A stretch of 64,000 nt of DNA from Gordonia tangerina (GCF_021556435.1 NZ_JAKGCU010000009.1:97780-161779), one strand, 5' to 3'; shown: positions 39,040-48,890, counted from the stretch's first letter. A program made the numbers and translations. The notes: generated by a model from the sequence alone, not told the origin.

Positions 39040-40294
39040 CGGCGAGGACGGCACCACGCGTAGACGGGTGTCGAGAACCCGCAAGAACATCGTCGGCAAC
39101 CTCGCGTTGTTCGGGCCGGCGTTCGTCGCCGCGATCGCCTACGTCGATCCCGGCAACGTCGCGGCCAACATCACCGCGGGCGCCCGCTACGGTTTCCTGC
39201 TGGTCTGGGTTCTGGTGCTGGCGAACGTGATTGCCATGCTGATCCAGTATCAGTCGGCAAAGCTCGGCATCGTCACCGGCAAGAGCCTGCCCGGGCTGCT
39301 GGGTGACCGTCTGAGCACCCGTCCGCGACTGGCGTTCTGGGTTCAGGCAGAAGTGGTGGCCATCGCCACCGACCTGGCCGAGGTGCTCGGTGGCGCCGTC
39401 GCCCTCCAGCTGTTGTTCGATCTGCCGCTGGTGCTGGGCGGGGTGATCGTGGGCGCGGTCTCGTTGACCGTGCTGCTCCTACAGAATCCGCGGCAGGAAC
39501 GCACATTCGAGAAGGTGATACTCGGCCTGTTGGCAATCATTGTGATCGGTTTCCTGGCCGGACTGGTGGTCGATCCACCGCCGGCAAACGAGGTACTCGG
39601 TGGGCTCGTCCCGCGGCTGGACGGACCGGAGACCGTGCTGCTGGCAGCCGGTATGTTGGGTGCGACCGTGATGCCACACGCCATCTACGTGCACTCGGCG
39701 ATGGTCATCGACCGACACGGGGTCACCCGGTCGGCGACGCGCCAACGACAACTGGTGCGGGTCACGCGCTGGGATGTCGTGGTGGCACTGATCGTCGCCG
39801 GCGCGGTCAACGTCGCACTGCTGTTGCTGGCCGCACAGAACCTGCGCGGCAAGGAAGGTACCGACACCATCGAGGGCGCCTACGACGCGGTCGCCGACGC
39901 CCTCGGATCTCCGATGGCAACCGTCTTCGCCATCGGCTTACTGGCCAGTGGACTGGCGTCGACCTCCGTCGGATCGTCTGCCGGCGCGGCGATCATGGGC
40001 GGCCTACTGCACAGAGACATCCCACTGTTCATCCGGCGGGTGATCACGGTCATCCCGGCCCTGGTGGTGCTGGCTCTCGGCGTCGACCCCACCTGGGCGC
40101 TGGTCATCAGTCAGGTGGTGCTGAGTTTCGGCATCCCGTTCGCGGTGATCCCGCTGGGCCGGTTCACCGCTGACCGGTCGTTGATGGGCGAGTTCGCCGA
40201 CGGATGGCCCCTGCGGCTGACCGCGGGCATCGCGTCGGTGCTGATCGTGCTCCTCAACCTGACGTTGATCGGTTTGGTGGTGACGGGTGCCTGA
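39008..40294 (+). CDS. mntH: Nramp-family divalent metal transporter (MntH-like)
   Basis: 428-residue transporter with about 11 membrane helices. The two metal-coordinating motifs are present: DPGNVAAN in TM1 and the MPHAIY motif in TM6, so Mn2+ or Fe2+ uptake is expected. The start is uncertain among GTG 39008, 39017 and 39068; the first two overlap the xdh gene by 32 and 23 bp. It abuts the convergent acyl-CoA dehydrogenase with no spacer at all, their stop codons forming TGATCA. Confidence 0.92.
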   Translation: MRWVALVGTRSGEDGTTRRRVSRTRKNIVGNLALFGPAFVAAIAYVDPGNVAANITAGARYGFLLVWVLVLANVIAMLIQYQSAKLGIVTGKSLPGLLGDRLSTRPRLAFWVQAEVVAIATDLAEVLGGAVALQLLFDLPLVLGGVIVGAVSLTVLLLQNPRQERTFEKVILGLLAIIVIGFLAGLVVDPPPANEVLGGLVPRLDGPETVLLAAGMLGATVMPHAIYVHSAMVIDRHGVTRSATRQRQLVRVTRWDVVVALIVAGAVNVALLLLAAQNLRGKEGTDTIEGAYDAVADALGSPMATVFAIGLLASGLASTSVGSSAGAAIMGGLLHRDIPLFIRRVITVIPALVVLALGVDPTWALVISQVVLSFGIPFAVIPLGRFTADRSLMGEFADGWPLRLTAGIASVLIVLLNLTLIGLVVTGA

Positions 40295-41521
40295 TCAGCC
40301 CCTCAGCAACCCCTTGGCCACATGCGTCACCTGGATCTCGTTGCTGCCCGCGTAGATCATCAGCGACTTCGCATCGCGCGCGAGCTGCTCGACCCGGTAC
40401 TCGGCCATGTAGCCGTTGCCGCCGAACAGCTGTACGGCCTCCATCGCGACGTCGGTCGCCGCCTTCGAGGAGTACAGCTTCATCGCCGAGGCCTCGGCGA
40501 GGCTCAGTGGCTTGCCGGCCTGACCGCGTTCGATCGCGCTGAACAGCATGTTCTGCACGTTGATCCGGGCCACCTCCATCTCGGCGAGCTTGAGCTGAAT
40601 GAGCTGGAACTGGCCGATCTCCTGGCCCCAGAGCTTGCGGGTCTTGGCGTAGTCGATGGACAGACGTTGCGCCTCGTTGATGATGCCCAACGAGAGCGCG
40701 GCGATGCCGACGCGCTCGGCGGTGAATCCTGCCTTGGCGCCCTCACCGCCGCGGGTGTCGGCGCCGGTGTCCTCGGTTTCGCCGAGCAGACGATCCTTAC
40801 CCAAGCGCACATTGTCGAAAAACAGTTCACCGGTCGGCGAACTCGTCATACCCATCTTCTTGAACGGCTTGCCCTGGGTGAGACCGGGCATGCCCTTGTC
40901 GAGGACGAACGAGAGCACTTTGCGATCGCGCATCGGGGTGTCGCTGCCGTCGTCGAGTTTGGCGAACACGACGATGGTGTCGGCGTAGGGACCGTTGGTG
41001 ATGAACGTCTTCTGCCCGTTGAGCAGGTAGTCGTCACCGTCGCGGCGAACCGTGGTCTTCATGCCGCCCAGCGCATCCGACCCGGAATCGGGTTCGGTGA
41101 TCGCCCACGCGCCCACCTTCTCCATCGTGACGAGTTCGGGCAGCCACCGCTTCTTCTGCGCCAGTGTTCCCTTGCCGCGGATCGTCGAGGCGGTCAGCCC
41201 CATACTGACGCCCATCGAACCGACCAGTCCGAGGCACACCCCGGCCAGCTCGATGTTGACGATCATGAACATCGACCCGGACATGCCACCGCCGCCACCG
41301 CCGCCCGACGGCTTCTCACCGGCCGCCTCTGCCGCGAGCTCCTTCTCCAGCGCGTCCTTGGCCATGGCGTCGACACCGAAGGTCGCCAGCAGCTTGCGAG
41401 TGATGTCATACGGCGGCAGAACACCGGTCTCGAGTTCGTCGATGTGCGGCTTGATCTCCTTGTCGATGAACGCGCGCAACGCATCCCGCACCATCAGGTC
41501 TTCTTCGGACCACTCGAACAT
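40295..41521 (-). CDS. fadE25: Acyl-CoA dehydrogenase (FadE25-like)
   Basis: 408-residue FAD enzyme that introduces the alpha-beta double bond in acyl-CoAs during beta-oxidation. Visible are WAITEPDSGSDALG and GQKTFITNGPYAD of the flavin- and substrate-binding region, and IDYAKTRKLWGQEIG with YAGSNEIQVTHVAKGLLRG at the C-terminus, which carries the conserved Glu/Gly end. A Gly-rich insert lies at about 89-94. The ATG at 41521 starts MFEWSEEDLM, as expected. FadE25 adjoins purEK in M. tuberculosis but here it sits 33 kb away. Confidence 0.9.
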   Translation of the reverse strand: MFEWSEEDLMVRDALRAFIDKEIKPHIDELETGVLPPYDITRKLLATFGVDAMAKDALEKELAAEAAGEKPSGGGGGGGMSGSMFMIVNIELAGVCLGLVGSMGVSMGLTASTIRGKGTLAQKKRWLPELVTMEKVGAWAITEPDSGSDALGGMKTTVRRDGDDYLLNGQKTFITNGPYADTIVVFAKLDDGSDTPMRDRKVLSFVLDKGMPGLTQGKPFKKMGMTSSPTGELFFDNVRLGKDRLLGETEDTGADTRGGEGAKAGFTAERVGIAALSLGIINEAQRLSIDYAKTRKLWGQEIGQFQLIQLKLAEMEVARINVQNMLFSAIERGQAGKPLSLAEASAMKLYSSKAATDVAMEAVQLFGGNGYMAEYRVEQLARDAKSLMIYAGSNEIQVTHVAKGLLRG

Positions 41522-41677
41522 CGTCACAACTCCCCACCGCCGCGCCCGCCAGTACGGGCTGAACATGTTCCACTTTCCTGCCAGGTTACTGTGTCAGGCG
41601 TCACCCGGGTTGTAAAGGTACGGATTCCGAAATTCGTGTCTTGGGTCCGCTGTCCCGGCCGTCCGAGGCGAGAGTTG

Positions 41678-42166
41678 TCAGCGGTGATAGATCGTCGCCG
41701 GTCGGATCTCGACGCCGAAGAACTCCTCGGGGTCGGTACACAGCAGTGCCTGTGCAACCGGCATCGAGACGACGCACAAGTCGGTATCAGCGCCATCGGT
41801 GACATACCACCGGTGGATCCGCTCCACGAACCGTGCGACGCTCTCCCCACCATGCGGGCGGGCGACCGGATCGGTGAACCAGGCGGCCAAGTCATCCGGG
41901 GTGATCTCGGTCGGCATCCGCCCCGTCCACCGACCGACATCAAGGGACCGGAGAGCTGGTGTCGTCACGGGTTGGATCTGCAACACGTCAGACGACTCGA
42001 CCACCGCACGCTCGGGACCACCGGCAACACGGCCGGCGCCAATGGTCGCGGTGACCTCCGCGCGGAGTCCGGCCACGTCGCGTCGTCCACGATCGTCCAG
42101 AGATGCATCACCGCCGAACCGCACCGATCTGTTGGGGCCGGTGCGGCCGGCGGTGACGATCAGCAT
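41678..42166 (-). CDS. Degenerate histidine phosphatase-superfamily protein
   Basis: 162-residue protein with the fold signatures of the phosphoglycerate-mutase-like superfamily (LDDRGRRDVAGL, RSLDVGRWTGRMPTEI, HGGESVARFVERI). The catalytic N-terminal RHG is replaced by T5-A6-G7, and the second active-site His of V-x-HG is replaced by SMP (VVSMPVAQ). Both catalytic histidines are therefore gone, so it cannot form the phosphohistidine. It starts 2 bp after the cbtA stop, so it belongs to the cobalt operon. A relation to the alpha-ribazole phosphatase CobC, which belongs to the same superfamily, is possible but unproven. Confidence 0.75.
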   Translation of the reverse strand: MLIVTAGRTGPNRSVRFGGDASLDDRGRRDVAGLRAEVTATIGAGRVAGGPERAVVESSDVLQIQPVTTPALRSLDVGRWTGRMPTEITPDDLAAWFTDPVARPHGGESVARFVERIHRWYVTDGADTDLCVVSMPVAQALLCTDPEEFFGVEIRPATIYHR

Positions 42167-42168
42167 CG

Positions 42169-42990
42169 TCAGGCGTCGACCTGAGCGACGTGGGCGTCGG
42201 GGGATTCGTCGGAACCCGATCGCATGAGACGTCCGAGGAGCAGCGCGAAGACGACGGTCAACACGGTCCACATGATCAGTTGATTGGCAATCGCATACAC
42301 CCGGTAGTCGCCGATGACATCACCCGGGAAACCGGGGAACGCGATCTGCCCGGTGGCGTCGGACAGCGGGCCGGGCACCTCGTGGAACTCCGGGAGCAGC
42401 ATGATCGTGACAGAGACCGCGACGAGATACGCGAGAGCCCCGAGCACGCCCGCGACGAGCCCGCCGAGCCGTGGCCGCAGCCACAACGCCAGGACCACCG
42501 CGACAACTGCGAACACCACCGACAAAATGGTGATCGTCAGGAATGCCGCGCTGCGCGCACCGATCGTGTCGTCGTCGCCCACCGCCGGCGGGTTGGCCGG
42601 ATAGGCGAAGAACGGCACGGCGAACACCGCGACGAACCCGATCGCGCCCAGCGCCACGGCGGCCAACCGCGGGTCCGTGGCCGGGTGACGACGGCCGAGG
42701 TAGGCCCACAGCACGGTGAACGCGACCGCGAAGAACGCGCCCATGCAGACCGCGAACACAATGGTTCCGATCCCGGCTCCGACGTTCTCCTGGATCGAGC
42801 GCGAGAAGATCTCGCCGTGCTCGTGGCCACCGTGCTCACCGGCGAGCATTTCCTCGGCGTGGGAGCGTCCCTCTTCGTAGTCGATCGCCTCGACCACCAG
42901 GGGTTCGATGAACAGCCGCGCGAAGATGAACGCGACGATGCCGGCGACCAGGCCCGAGAGCAGGCCTGCGCCGATGAATTTCTTCTCCAT
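42169..42990 (-). CDS. cbtA: Cobalt transporter CbtA
   Basis: 273-residue membrane protein with about seven helices. A His-rich cytoplasmic or loop segment (EHGGHEHG) follows the first helix, probably a metal-binding site. It fits the CbtA family, which is paired with CbtB and placed under cobalamin riboswitches for cobalt uptake. GGAGA precedes the ATG at 42990. The gap to cbtB is 26 bp, so they are one transcript with the riboswitch at 43295-43415. Confidence 0.92.
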   Translation of the reverse strand: MEKKFIGAGLLSGLVAGIVAFIFARLFIEPLVVEAIDYEEGRSHAEEMLAGEHGGHEHGEIFSRSIQENVGAGIGTIVFAVCMGAFFAVAFTVLWAYLGRRHPATDPRLAAVALGAIGFVAVFAVPFFAYPANPPAVGDDDTIGARSAAFLTITILSVVFAVVAVVLALWLRPRLGGLVAGVLGALAYLVAVSVTIMLLPEFHEVPGPLSDATGQIAFPGFPGDVIGDYRVYAIANQLIMWTVLTVVFALLLGRLMRSGSDESPDAHVAQVDA

Positions 42991-43016
42991 GTTCGGTTGT
43001 CTCCTGCCAGTGGTGA

Positions 43017-43253
43017 TCAGTGGCAGGGGAAACCGAGGAAGTGCCTGGCGTCGTGCACGAATTCGTGCACGTGGGTGTCGGAACCGAAGACGCTCACCGC
43101 GCCCTGGTCGTACCCGAGGAAGTAATAGGCCAGCCCGGCGAGCAGCACGGTGAGGCTGAGCCACAGCGCCGCGCTGGCCGCGGAGACATTGGGTACCGCA
43201 AGGCTCGGCGCGGCCACTGCGCGGGCCGATGATGAGTGCGTGGAGGCGGTCAT
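43017..43253 (-). CDS. cbtB: Cobalt transporter subunit CbtB
   Basis: 78-residue protein with one membrane helix (about 28-48) and a C-terminal cytoplasmic or periplasmic tail ending with His-rich THVHEFVHDARHFLGFPCH, the typical CbtB metal-ligand signature. It partners with CbtA. The ATG at 43253 follows AAAGGA. Its leader contains a full cobalamin riboswitch, so cobalt uptake is switched off when adenosylcobalamin is plentiful. Confidence 0.92.
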   Translation of the reverse strand: MTASTHSSSARAVAAPSLAVPNVSAASAALWLSLTVLLAGLAYYFLGYDQGAVSVFGSDTHVHEFVHDARHFLGFPCH

Positions 43254-43294
43254 GGTGGTCCTTTCTGGGATTGCGCGTCCCATCCGTTGGCGAA

Positions 43295-43415
43295 CACACA
43301 CCAGGCGGCATTCTGGCTCTCCCGCCGCCGATGGCCTCGGTGGCCGTACTGCGACGGGATCACAGCGGCGCGACCGCTCCGGACTCTCACCGGATTCCCC
43401 GCGCACTGGTGTGTG
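43295..43415 (-). ncRNA. Cobalamin riboswitch controlling cbtB-cbtA
   Basis: On the minus strand the leader of cbtB has a 10-bp perfect P1 stem (CACACACCAG, 43415-43406, with CTGGTGTGTG, 43304-43295). Inside are GGGAATCCGGTGAGAGTCCGG, seen in pieces as GGGAA and GGTGAGAGTCC, then GCCGCTGTGA and the 3' box GCCAGAATGCCGCC (43317-43304), all hallmarks of the B12-element. A TGGGA/TCCCA stem (43282-43266) lies between aptamer and the start codon and may be part of the expression platform. Switching is likely translational, but the sequence does not prove this. Confidence 0.92.
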
Positions 43416-43462
43416 ATGACTGTACTACCGGCGTTGTCGGACGTGTGGTGGATGATGGCAGA

Positions 43463-46400
43463 GTGCCCCGCAAGACGTCCGTACTCGACCGCTTCACCGC
43501 CCCCACCCGGCGGTGGTTCGACGGCGCGTTCGAGGAACCGACCGCGGCGCAGACCGGCGCGTGGGCCTCTATCGCCGACGGCAACAACACCCTGGTCATC
43601 GCGCCAACCGGCTCCGGCAAGACACTGTCGGCATTCCTGTGGGCGCTGGATCGCCTCGCCGCCCGACCCGACCGGAAGCGCGGGACACGTGTCGTCTACA
43701 TCTCCCCACTCAAGGCGCTCGCGGTCGATGTCGAACGCAATCTGCGCGCGCCACTGACCGGCATCACCCGGGCGGCGCAGGAACTCGGTGAGCCCGAACC
43801 GGCGATCACCGTCGGGGTGCGCTCGGGCGACACCCCCGCCGCCGAGCGCCGGGCCCTGGTCAAAACTCCGCCGGACATCCTGATCACCACCCCCGAATCG
43901 CTCTTTCTGATGCTCACCTCGGCCGCCCGCGAGACACTCACCGACGTCGAGGTGGTGATCGTCGACGAGGTGCACGCCGTCGCAGCCACCAAGCGCGGTA
44001 CCCATCTCGCGCTCTCCCTCGAGCGGCTCGACGAACTGCTCGACCAGCCGGCGCAGCGCATCGGACTGTCGGCGACGGTCCGTCCACCCGAGGTCGTGGC
44101 GGAGTTCCTCAGCGGCAGCGCTCCGTGCACGGTGGTCCGTCCCAAGGCGGCCAAGACCTTCGATCTGCGGGTCGACGTGCCCGTCGAGGACATGGCCAAC
44201 ATCCCGCCACCACCGGACACACCTGCCGGCGAAGACCTCGACGACGCGTTCTCCCCCACCGCCGGGTCGCTGTGGCCCTACGTGGAGTCGTCCATCGTGG
44301 ACCTCATCGAGAAGAACCGCGCGACCATCGTGTTCGCCAATTCGCGGCGACTGGCCGAGCGGCTCACCGCCCGCCTCAACGAGATCCACGCCGAGCGCAC
44401 CGGAAATGCGCCGAATCCGTCCGCCAACCCCACCGTCGCCGGCGGTGCTCCCGCGTACATCATGGCCAGCGGCGCCAGCGGTGGCGCCGCCCCGATCCTG
44501 GCCCGCGCGCATCACGGTTCGGTCAGCAAGGAACAGCGCGCCGAGATCGAGGACGACCTCAAGGCCGGACGCCTGCCGTGCGTGGTGGCGACCAGCTCGC
44601 TGGAACTCGGCATCGACATGGGCGCGGTGGACCTCGTGGTGCAGGTCGAAGCCCCGCCGTCGGTGGCCGGCGGACTCCAGCGCATCGGCCGCGCGGGCCA
44701 TCAGGTGGGTGAGATCTCGCAGGGGGTGCTCTACCCCAAGCACCGGACCGACCTGATCCATTGCACGGTGACCGTGGAACGGATGCTCGACGGCGCCATC
44801 GAGGCACTACGGGTACCGCAGAATCCCCTCGATATCCTCGCCCAGCAGACCATCGCGGCCGCCGCGGTCGACGACCTCGACGTGGACGAGTGGTACGACC
44901 TCGTCCGCCGCGCCGCGCCCTACCGCGAGCTCGGCCGCCAGGTGTACGAGGCGACCCTCGACCTGATCTCCGGACGATTTCCCTCCGACGAGTTCGCCGA
45001 ACTACGGCCCCGCGTCACCTGGGACCGGGATGCCGGGACACTCGTCGGACGCCGCGGGGCGCAGCGATTGGCGGTCACCTCCGGCGGGTCGATCCCCGAT
45101 CGCGGCCTGTTCGGCGTGTTCATGGTCGGCGAGAAGTCGACCCGCGTCGGCGAACTCGATGAGGAGATGGTCTACGAGTCGCGCGTCGGGGATGTCTTCG
45201 CGCTCGGTGCCACGAGTTGGCGCATCGAGGACATCACCCACGACCGGGTGCTGGTGTCACCGGCCTACGGCCAGCCCGGCCGGTTGCCGTTCTGGATCGG
45301 CGACACGATCGGTCGCCCCGCCGAACTCGGTGCGGCGATCGGCAAGTTCACCGGGGCGGTGGCCGATCCCGACACATTGGCCGAACACGCGCACCGGCTC
45401 GGGCTCACCGACAATGCCCGACAGAACCTCGCCGCCCTCGTCGCCGAACAGCAGGAGGCCACCGGCCACCTGCCCACCGACCGCACATTGGTGGTGGAAC
45501 GTTTCCGCGACGAACTCGGCGATTGGCGCCTGATTCTGCACTCGCCCTACGGATTGCGCGTGCACGCACCGTGGGCCAGTGCGATCTCGGCACGATTGTT
45601 GCAGACACTCGGCCTCGAAGGCGCCACCACGGCCTCCGACGACGGCATCATCGTGCGGCTGCCCGACACCGACGACGACCCGCCGGGCGCGTCGGTCTTC
45701 GTCCTCGATCCCGATGAGATCGAGCAGTGGGTCACCGACGCTCTCGCCGACTCGTCGATGTTCGCCTCCCGATTCCGCGAATGTGCAGCGCGTGCCCTGT
45801 TGCTACCCAAACGCGACCCCGGCCGTCGCGCCCCACTCTGGCAGCAGCGTCAGCGCAGCGCACAATTGCTCTCCGTCGCTTCACAATTCCCCGACTTCCC
45901 GATCATCCTGGAGACGGTGCGAGAGTGTCTGCAGGACGTCTACGACCTTCCTGCGCTCACCGACCTGCTCACCCGAATCCGCCAGCGGCGGGTCCGAGTC
46001 GTCGAGACCGAGACCGCAAGCCCCTCCCCGTTCGCCGCATCGATGCTGTTCGGCTACATCGGGGCGTTCCTCTACGCCGACGACGCACCGCTGGCCGAAC
46101 GCCGGGCCGCCGCGCTCTCGTTGGACACCAGCCTGCTCGCGCAACTGCTCGGCCGCGTCGACTTGCGCGAGCTGCTCGATCCCGGCGTGATCGCCGAGGT
46201 GACCGCACGCCTGCAGCGCACCGTTGCCGAGCGTCAGGCCCGAGATGCCGAGGACATCGTCGACCTGTTGCGCTGGCTCGGTCCTCTCGACACCGCTGAC
46301 GTCGATGCACGCTATCGCGGCGAAACACCCGCGATCGATCAGCTGACCGAGTTGCACCGATCCGGCCAGATCATCTCGATCACCCATCGTGGCCGAGCGC

Positions 46401-48100
46401 TGTGGGCGTCGATCGACGACACCGCCCGATTGCGTGACGGTCTCGGCGTTCCGGCCCCGCTGGGCATTCCGGCGGCCTTCCTGCAACCGGTGGGTGATCC
46501 GGTGGGGGATCTGGTGAGCCGATATGCACGGACGCACGGCCCGTTCACCGTCACCGAGGCCGCCGATGCACTGGGCATGGCGGTCGGGGTCGTCCGCGAC
46601 ACTCTCGTCCGGCTGGCCGCCGACCGTCGGGTCATCGAGGGGGATTTTCTCCCTGAGGCCCAGGAGACAGAGCAGGGCACGGAAACCCGGACCGGCGCAC
46701 CGCACGCGACCCAGTGGTGCCATGCCGATGTGCTCGGTCAGATCCGTCGCGGTTCTCTGGCGGCGAGCCGCGCCGAGGTCGCGCCGGTCGACCACGAGAC
46801 CCTCACCCGCTTCACCGCGTCCTGGCAGCATGTCACCCCTGAGGAACAACTCCGCGGCGTCGACGGGGTGGCGACGGTGATCGACCAGTTGGCCGGCTAC
46901 CCGCTGCCCGCCTCGGCGTGGGAATCGGTGGTCCTACCCGCCCGCGTCACCGACTACAGTCCGGCGATGCTCGACGAATTGCTCAGCTCCGGCGAGGTGA
47001 TCTGGTCCGGGCACGGCCGTATCGGTGGGTCGGACGGCTGGATCGCCCTGCATGCGGTGGATGTCGCACCGCTCACGTTGGCTCCCGCCGACGAGATCGA
47101 CACCACCGGAGTGCACGACCGACTCACCGCCGCACTGGCCCCCGGCGGCGCGCTACGGTTCGGCAAGCTCGCCGAGTCGGTGTCCTCCGACGGCACCGTG
47201 TCCGCCGCCGACATCGAGGCCGCCCTCTGGGATCTGGTGTGGGCAGGTCAGGTGAGCAATGACTCGTTCGCTCCGGTGCGCGCGATGTTGGCACCGCGGC
47301 GCACCTCGTCGTCGCCGCGATCGGCACCGGCCCACCGGGCCCGTGGACGCGCGCCGCGACTTCGGGCGCAGCGGCTGTCCACCCGCTATCTCACCGAACA
47401 CGGTGCCGGCCAGAGTGTCCCGCCCACCGCCGGTGGCCGCTGGGTGGTTCCCGACCGTATCACCACCGACCCGACGGTGGCCACGCAGGCGCTGTGCGAT
47501 CAGCTGCTCGCGCGCTATGGGGTCATCACGCGCGGAAGTGTCACCAACGAAGACATTGTCGGCGGGTTCTACCGGATCTACAAGGCCCTCACCGTGTTCG
47601 AGGACAACGGTCAGGTCCGGCGCGGCTACTTCGTCGACGGCCTGGGTGGTGCGCAGTTCGCTTCGACCGCAACCATCGACGAATTGCGTCGCCACGCCCT
47701 CGACGATCGGCGCACCCCACCGGCGATCGTGCTGGCGGCCACAGATCCGGCCAATCCGTTTGGCGCCGCTTTGGGTTGGCCGACGACCCGCGCCGAGGAC
47801 GGCCGACACCGCCCGGGTCGCAAACCAGGCGCCATGGTGGTCATGGTGGGCGGCGAACTCGTCGTGTACGTCGAACGAGGCGGCAAGACCCTGCTGACGT
47901 TCACCGAATCGCTTCCCGCTCTGCAGACCGCCGCCGGCGCTCTCGCCGAGATCGTCCGCTCGGGCCGCGTGGCTCGGCTCATGATCGATCAGGTCGACTC
48001 CGAGCCCGTGCTGACCTCGGATTTCGGCCGAATCCTGATCGAGGCCGGATTCGCCACCACACCGCGCGGTGTTCGCATGCGCTACGGCAGGCATGCCTGA
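43463..48100 (+). CDS. lhr: Lhr-type DEAD/DEAH-box DNA helicase
   Basis: 1545-residue superfamily 2 helicase of the Lhr (long helicase-related) family, a 3'-5' ssDNA-dependent translocase. The core shows the Q-motif/Walker A region APTGSGKTLSAF, Walker B VIVDEVHAV, motif III LSATVRPPE and motif VI QRIGRAGHQVG. A C-terminal extension of about 900 residues is typical of actinobacterial Lhr. GTG 43463 is chosen because PRKTSVLDRFTA begins the conserved N-terminus. It overlaps nei2 by 8 bp; Lhr and Nei pair in mycobacteria (Rv3296-Rv3297). Confidence 0.95.
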   Translation: MPRKTSVLDRFTAPTRRWFDGAFEEPTAAQTGAWASIADGNNTLVIAPTGSGKTLSAFLWALDRLAARPDRKRGTRVVYISPLKALAVDVERNLRAPLTGITRAAQELGEPEPAITVGVRSGDTPAAERRALVKTPPDILITTPESLFLMLTSAARETLTDVEVVIVDEVHAVAATKRGTHLALSLERLDELLDQPAQRIGLSATVRPPEVVAEFLSGSAPCTVVRPKAAKTFDLRVDVPVEDMANIPPPPDTPAGEDLDDAFSPTAGSLWPYVESSIVDLIEKNRATIVFANSRRLAERLTARLNEIHAERTGNAPNPSANPTVAGGAPAYIMASGASGGAAPILARAHHGSVSKEQRAEIEDDLKAGRLPCVVATSSLELGIDMGAVDLVVQVEAPPSVAGGLQRIGRAGHQVGEISQGVLYPKHRTDLIHCTVTVERMLDGAIEALRVPQNPLDILAQQTIAAAAVDDLDVDEWYDLVRRAAPYRELGRQVYEATLDLISGRFPSDEFAELRPRVTWDRDAGTLVGRRGAQRLAVTSGGSIPDRGLFGVFMVGEKSTRVGELDEEMVYESRVGDVFALGATSWRIEDITHDRVLVSPAYGQPGRLPFWIGDTIGRPAELGAAIGKFTGAVADPDTLAEHAHRLGLTDNARQNLAALVAEQQEATGHLPTDRTLVVERFRDELGDWRLILHSPYGLRVHAPWASAISARLLQTLGLEGATTASDDGIIVRLPDTDDDPPGASVFVLDPDEIEQWVTDALADSSMFASRFRECAARALLLPKRDPGRRAPLWQQRQRSAQLLSVASQFPDFPIILETVRECLQDVYDLPALTDLLTRIRQRRVRVVETETASPSPFAASMLFGYIGAFLYADDAPLAERRAAALSLDTSLLAQLLGRVDLRELLDPGVIAEVTARLQRTVAERQARDAEDIVDLLRWLGPLDTADVDARYRGETPAIDQLTELHRSGQIISITHRGRALWASIDDTARLRDGLGVPAPLGIPAAFLQPVGDPVGDLVSRYARTHGPFTVTEAADALGMAVGVVRDTLVRLAADRRVIEGDFLPEAQETEQGTETRTGAPHATQWCHADVLGQIRRGSLAASRAEVAPVDHETLTRFTASWQHVTPEEQLRGVDGVATVIDQLAGYPLPASAWESVVLPARVTDYSPAMLDELLSSGEVIWSGHGRIGGSDGWIALHAVDVAPLTLAPADEIDTTGVHDRLTAALAPGGALRFGKLAESVSSDGTVSAADIEAALWDLVWAGQVSNDSFAPVRAMLAPRRTSSSPRSAPAHRARGRAPRLRAQRLSTRYLTEHGAGQSVPPTAGGRWVVPDRITTDPTVATQALCDQLLARYGVITRGSVTNEDIVGGFYRIYKALTVFEDNGQVRRGYFVDGLGGAQFASTATIDELRRHALDDRRTPPAIVLAATDPANPFGAALGWPTTRAEDGRHRPGRKPGAMVVMVGGELVVYVERGGKTLLTFTESLPALQTAAGALAEIVRSGRVARLMIDQVDSEPVLTSDFGRILIEAGFATTPRGVRMRYGRHA

Positions 48101-48890
48101 GGGCGACACCGTCTTCGCCGCCGCCGCACGACTGCGGGCGGCGCTCGACGGTCAACGGCTGACGCGGACACAGTTCCGGATACCGTCGCTGGCCACCGCC
48201 GACCTGACCGGCCGAACGGTCACCTCGGTCCGATCGGTGGGCAAACATCTCCTCATCGATGTCGGCGGATCCGATGACGACGACTCGGGGCTCGCCAGGG
48301 TCAGTCTGCATTCGCACCTGAAGATGGAGGGCGCCTGGCATGTCCACCCCATCGGCACCAAATGGCGTCGTCCCGGGTACCAGGCACGGGTCGTGTTACG
48401 TACCGCGACGCACGAAGCCGTCGGTTTCGACCTCGGCATCCTGGAGCTCACCGAGACCCCCGATCAGGACCTTGCCTACCTGGGACCGGACTTGCTGAGC
48501 GCCGAGTGGGAGCCCACCGAGGCCATCCGCCGCATCGAGGCCCGCGCCGATGAGCCGATCGGAACCGCGCTGCTCGACCAGCGGCTCGTCGCGGGCATCG
48601 GCAACGTCTATCGAAGCGAGCTGTGCTTCCTTCGCAGGGTGCTGCCCACCCGACCGGTGCGCGAAGTCGACGTCACGGCCATGGTCGACCTGGCCCGCCG
48701 GGTGTTGTGGGCCAACCGGCTGCGGACGGCCCGGAGCACGACCGGCCAGACCGCGCCCAATGCACGCATGTGGGTCTACGGTCGGCGCGGCCAACTGTGT
48801 CGCAGATGTGGTTCGCCGATCGAGCGAGACCAGCTCGGCTCGATCGGCGAGGATCGCGTGATCTACTTTTGCCGACAGTGTCAGTCATGA
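48093..48890 (+). CDS. nei2: Fpg/Nei-family DNA glycosylase (endonuclease VIII, Nei2)
   Basis: 265-residue bifunctional glycosylase/AP lyase that removes oxidised bases. The N-terminus MPEGDTVF supplies the catalytic Pro2 and Glu3, and a conserved Lys sits in SVGKHLLI. The C-terminal zinc finger has CRRC and CRQC pairs. The ATG at 48093 is certain because Pro2 must be N-terminal after Met removal. The 8-bp overlap with lhr points to joint production and probably cooperation in repair. Confidence 0.95.
   Translation: MPEGDTVFAAAARLRAALDGQRLTRTQFRIPSLATADLTGRTVTSVRSVGKHLLIDVGGSDDDDSGLARVSLHSHLKMEGAWHVHPIGTKWRRPGYQARVVLRTATHEAVGFDLGILELTETPDQDLAYLGPDLLSAEWEPTEAIRRIEARADEPIGTALLDQRLVAGIGNVYRSELCFLRRVLPTRPVREVDVTAMVDLARRVLWANRLRTARSTTGQTAPNARMWVYGRRGQLCRRCGSPIERDQLGSIGEDRVIYFCRQCQS

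Noticed and set aside
43229..43462. N-terminal extension of Lhr beginning inside the riboswitch
   Set aside because: The added 78 residues are unlike any Lhr and coincide with the conserved B12 aptamer on the other strand.
43250..44761. Long minus-strand open frame antisense to lhr
   Set aside because: It would also run through the cobalamin riboswitch and has no recognisable protein features.
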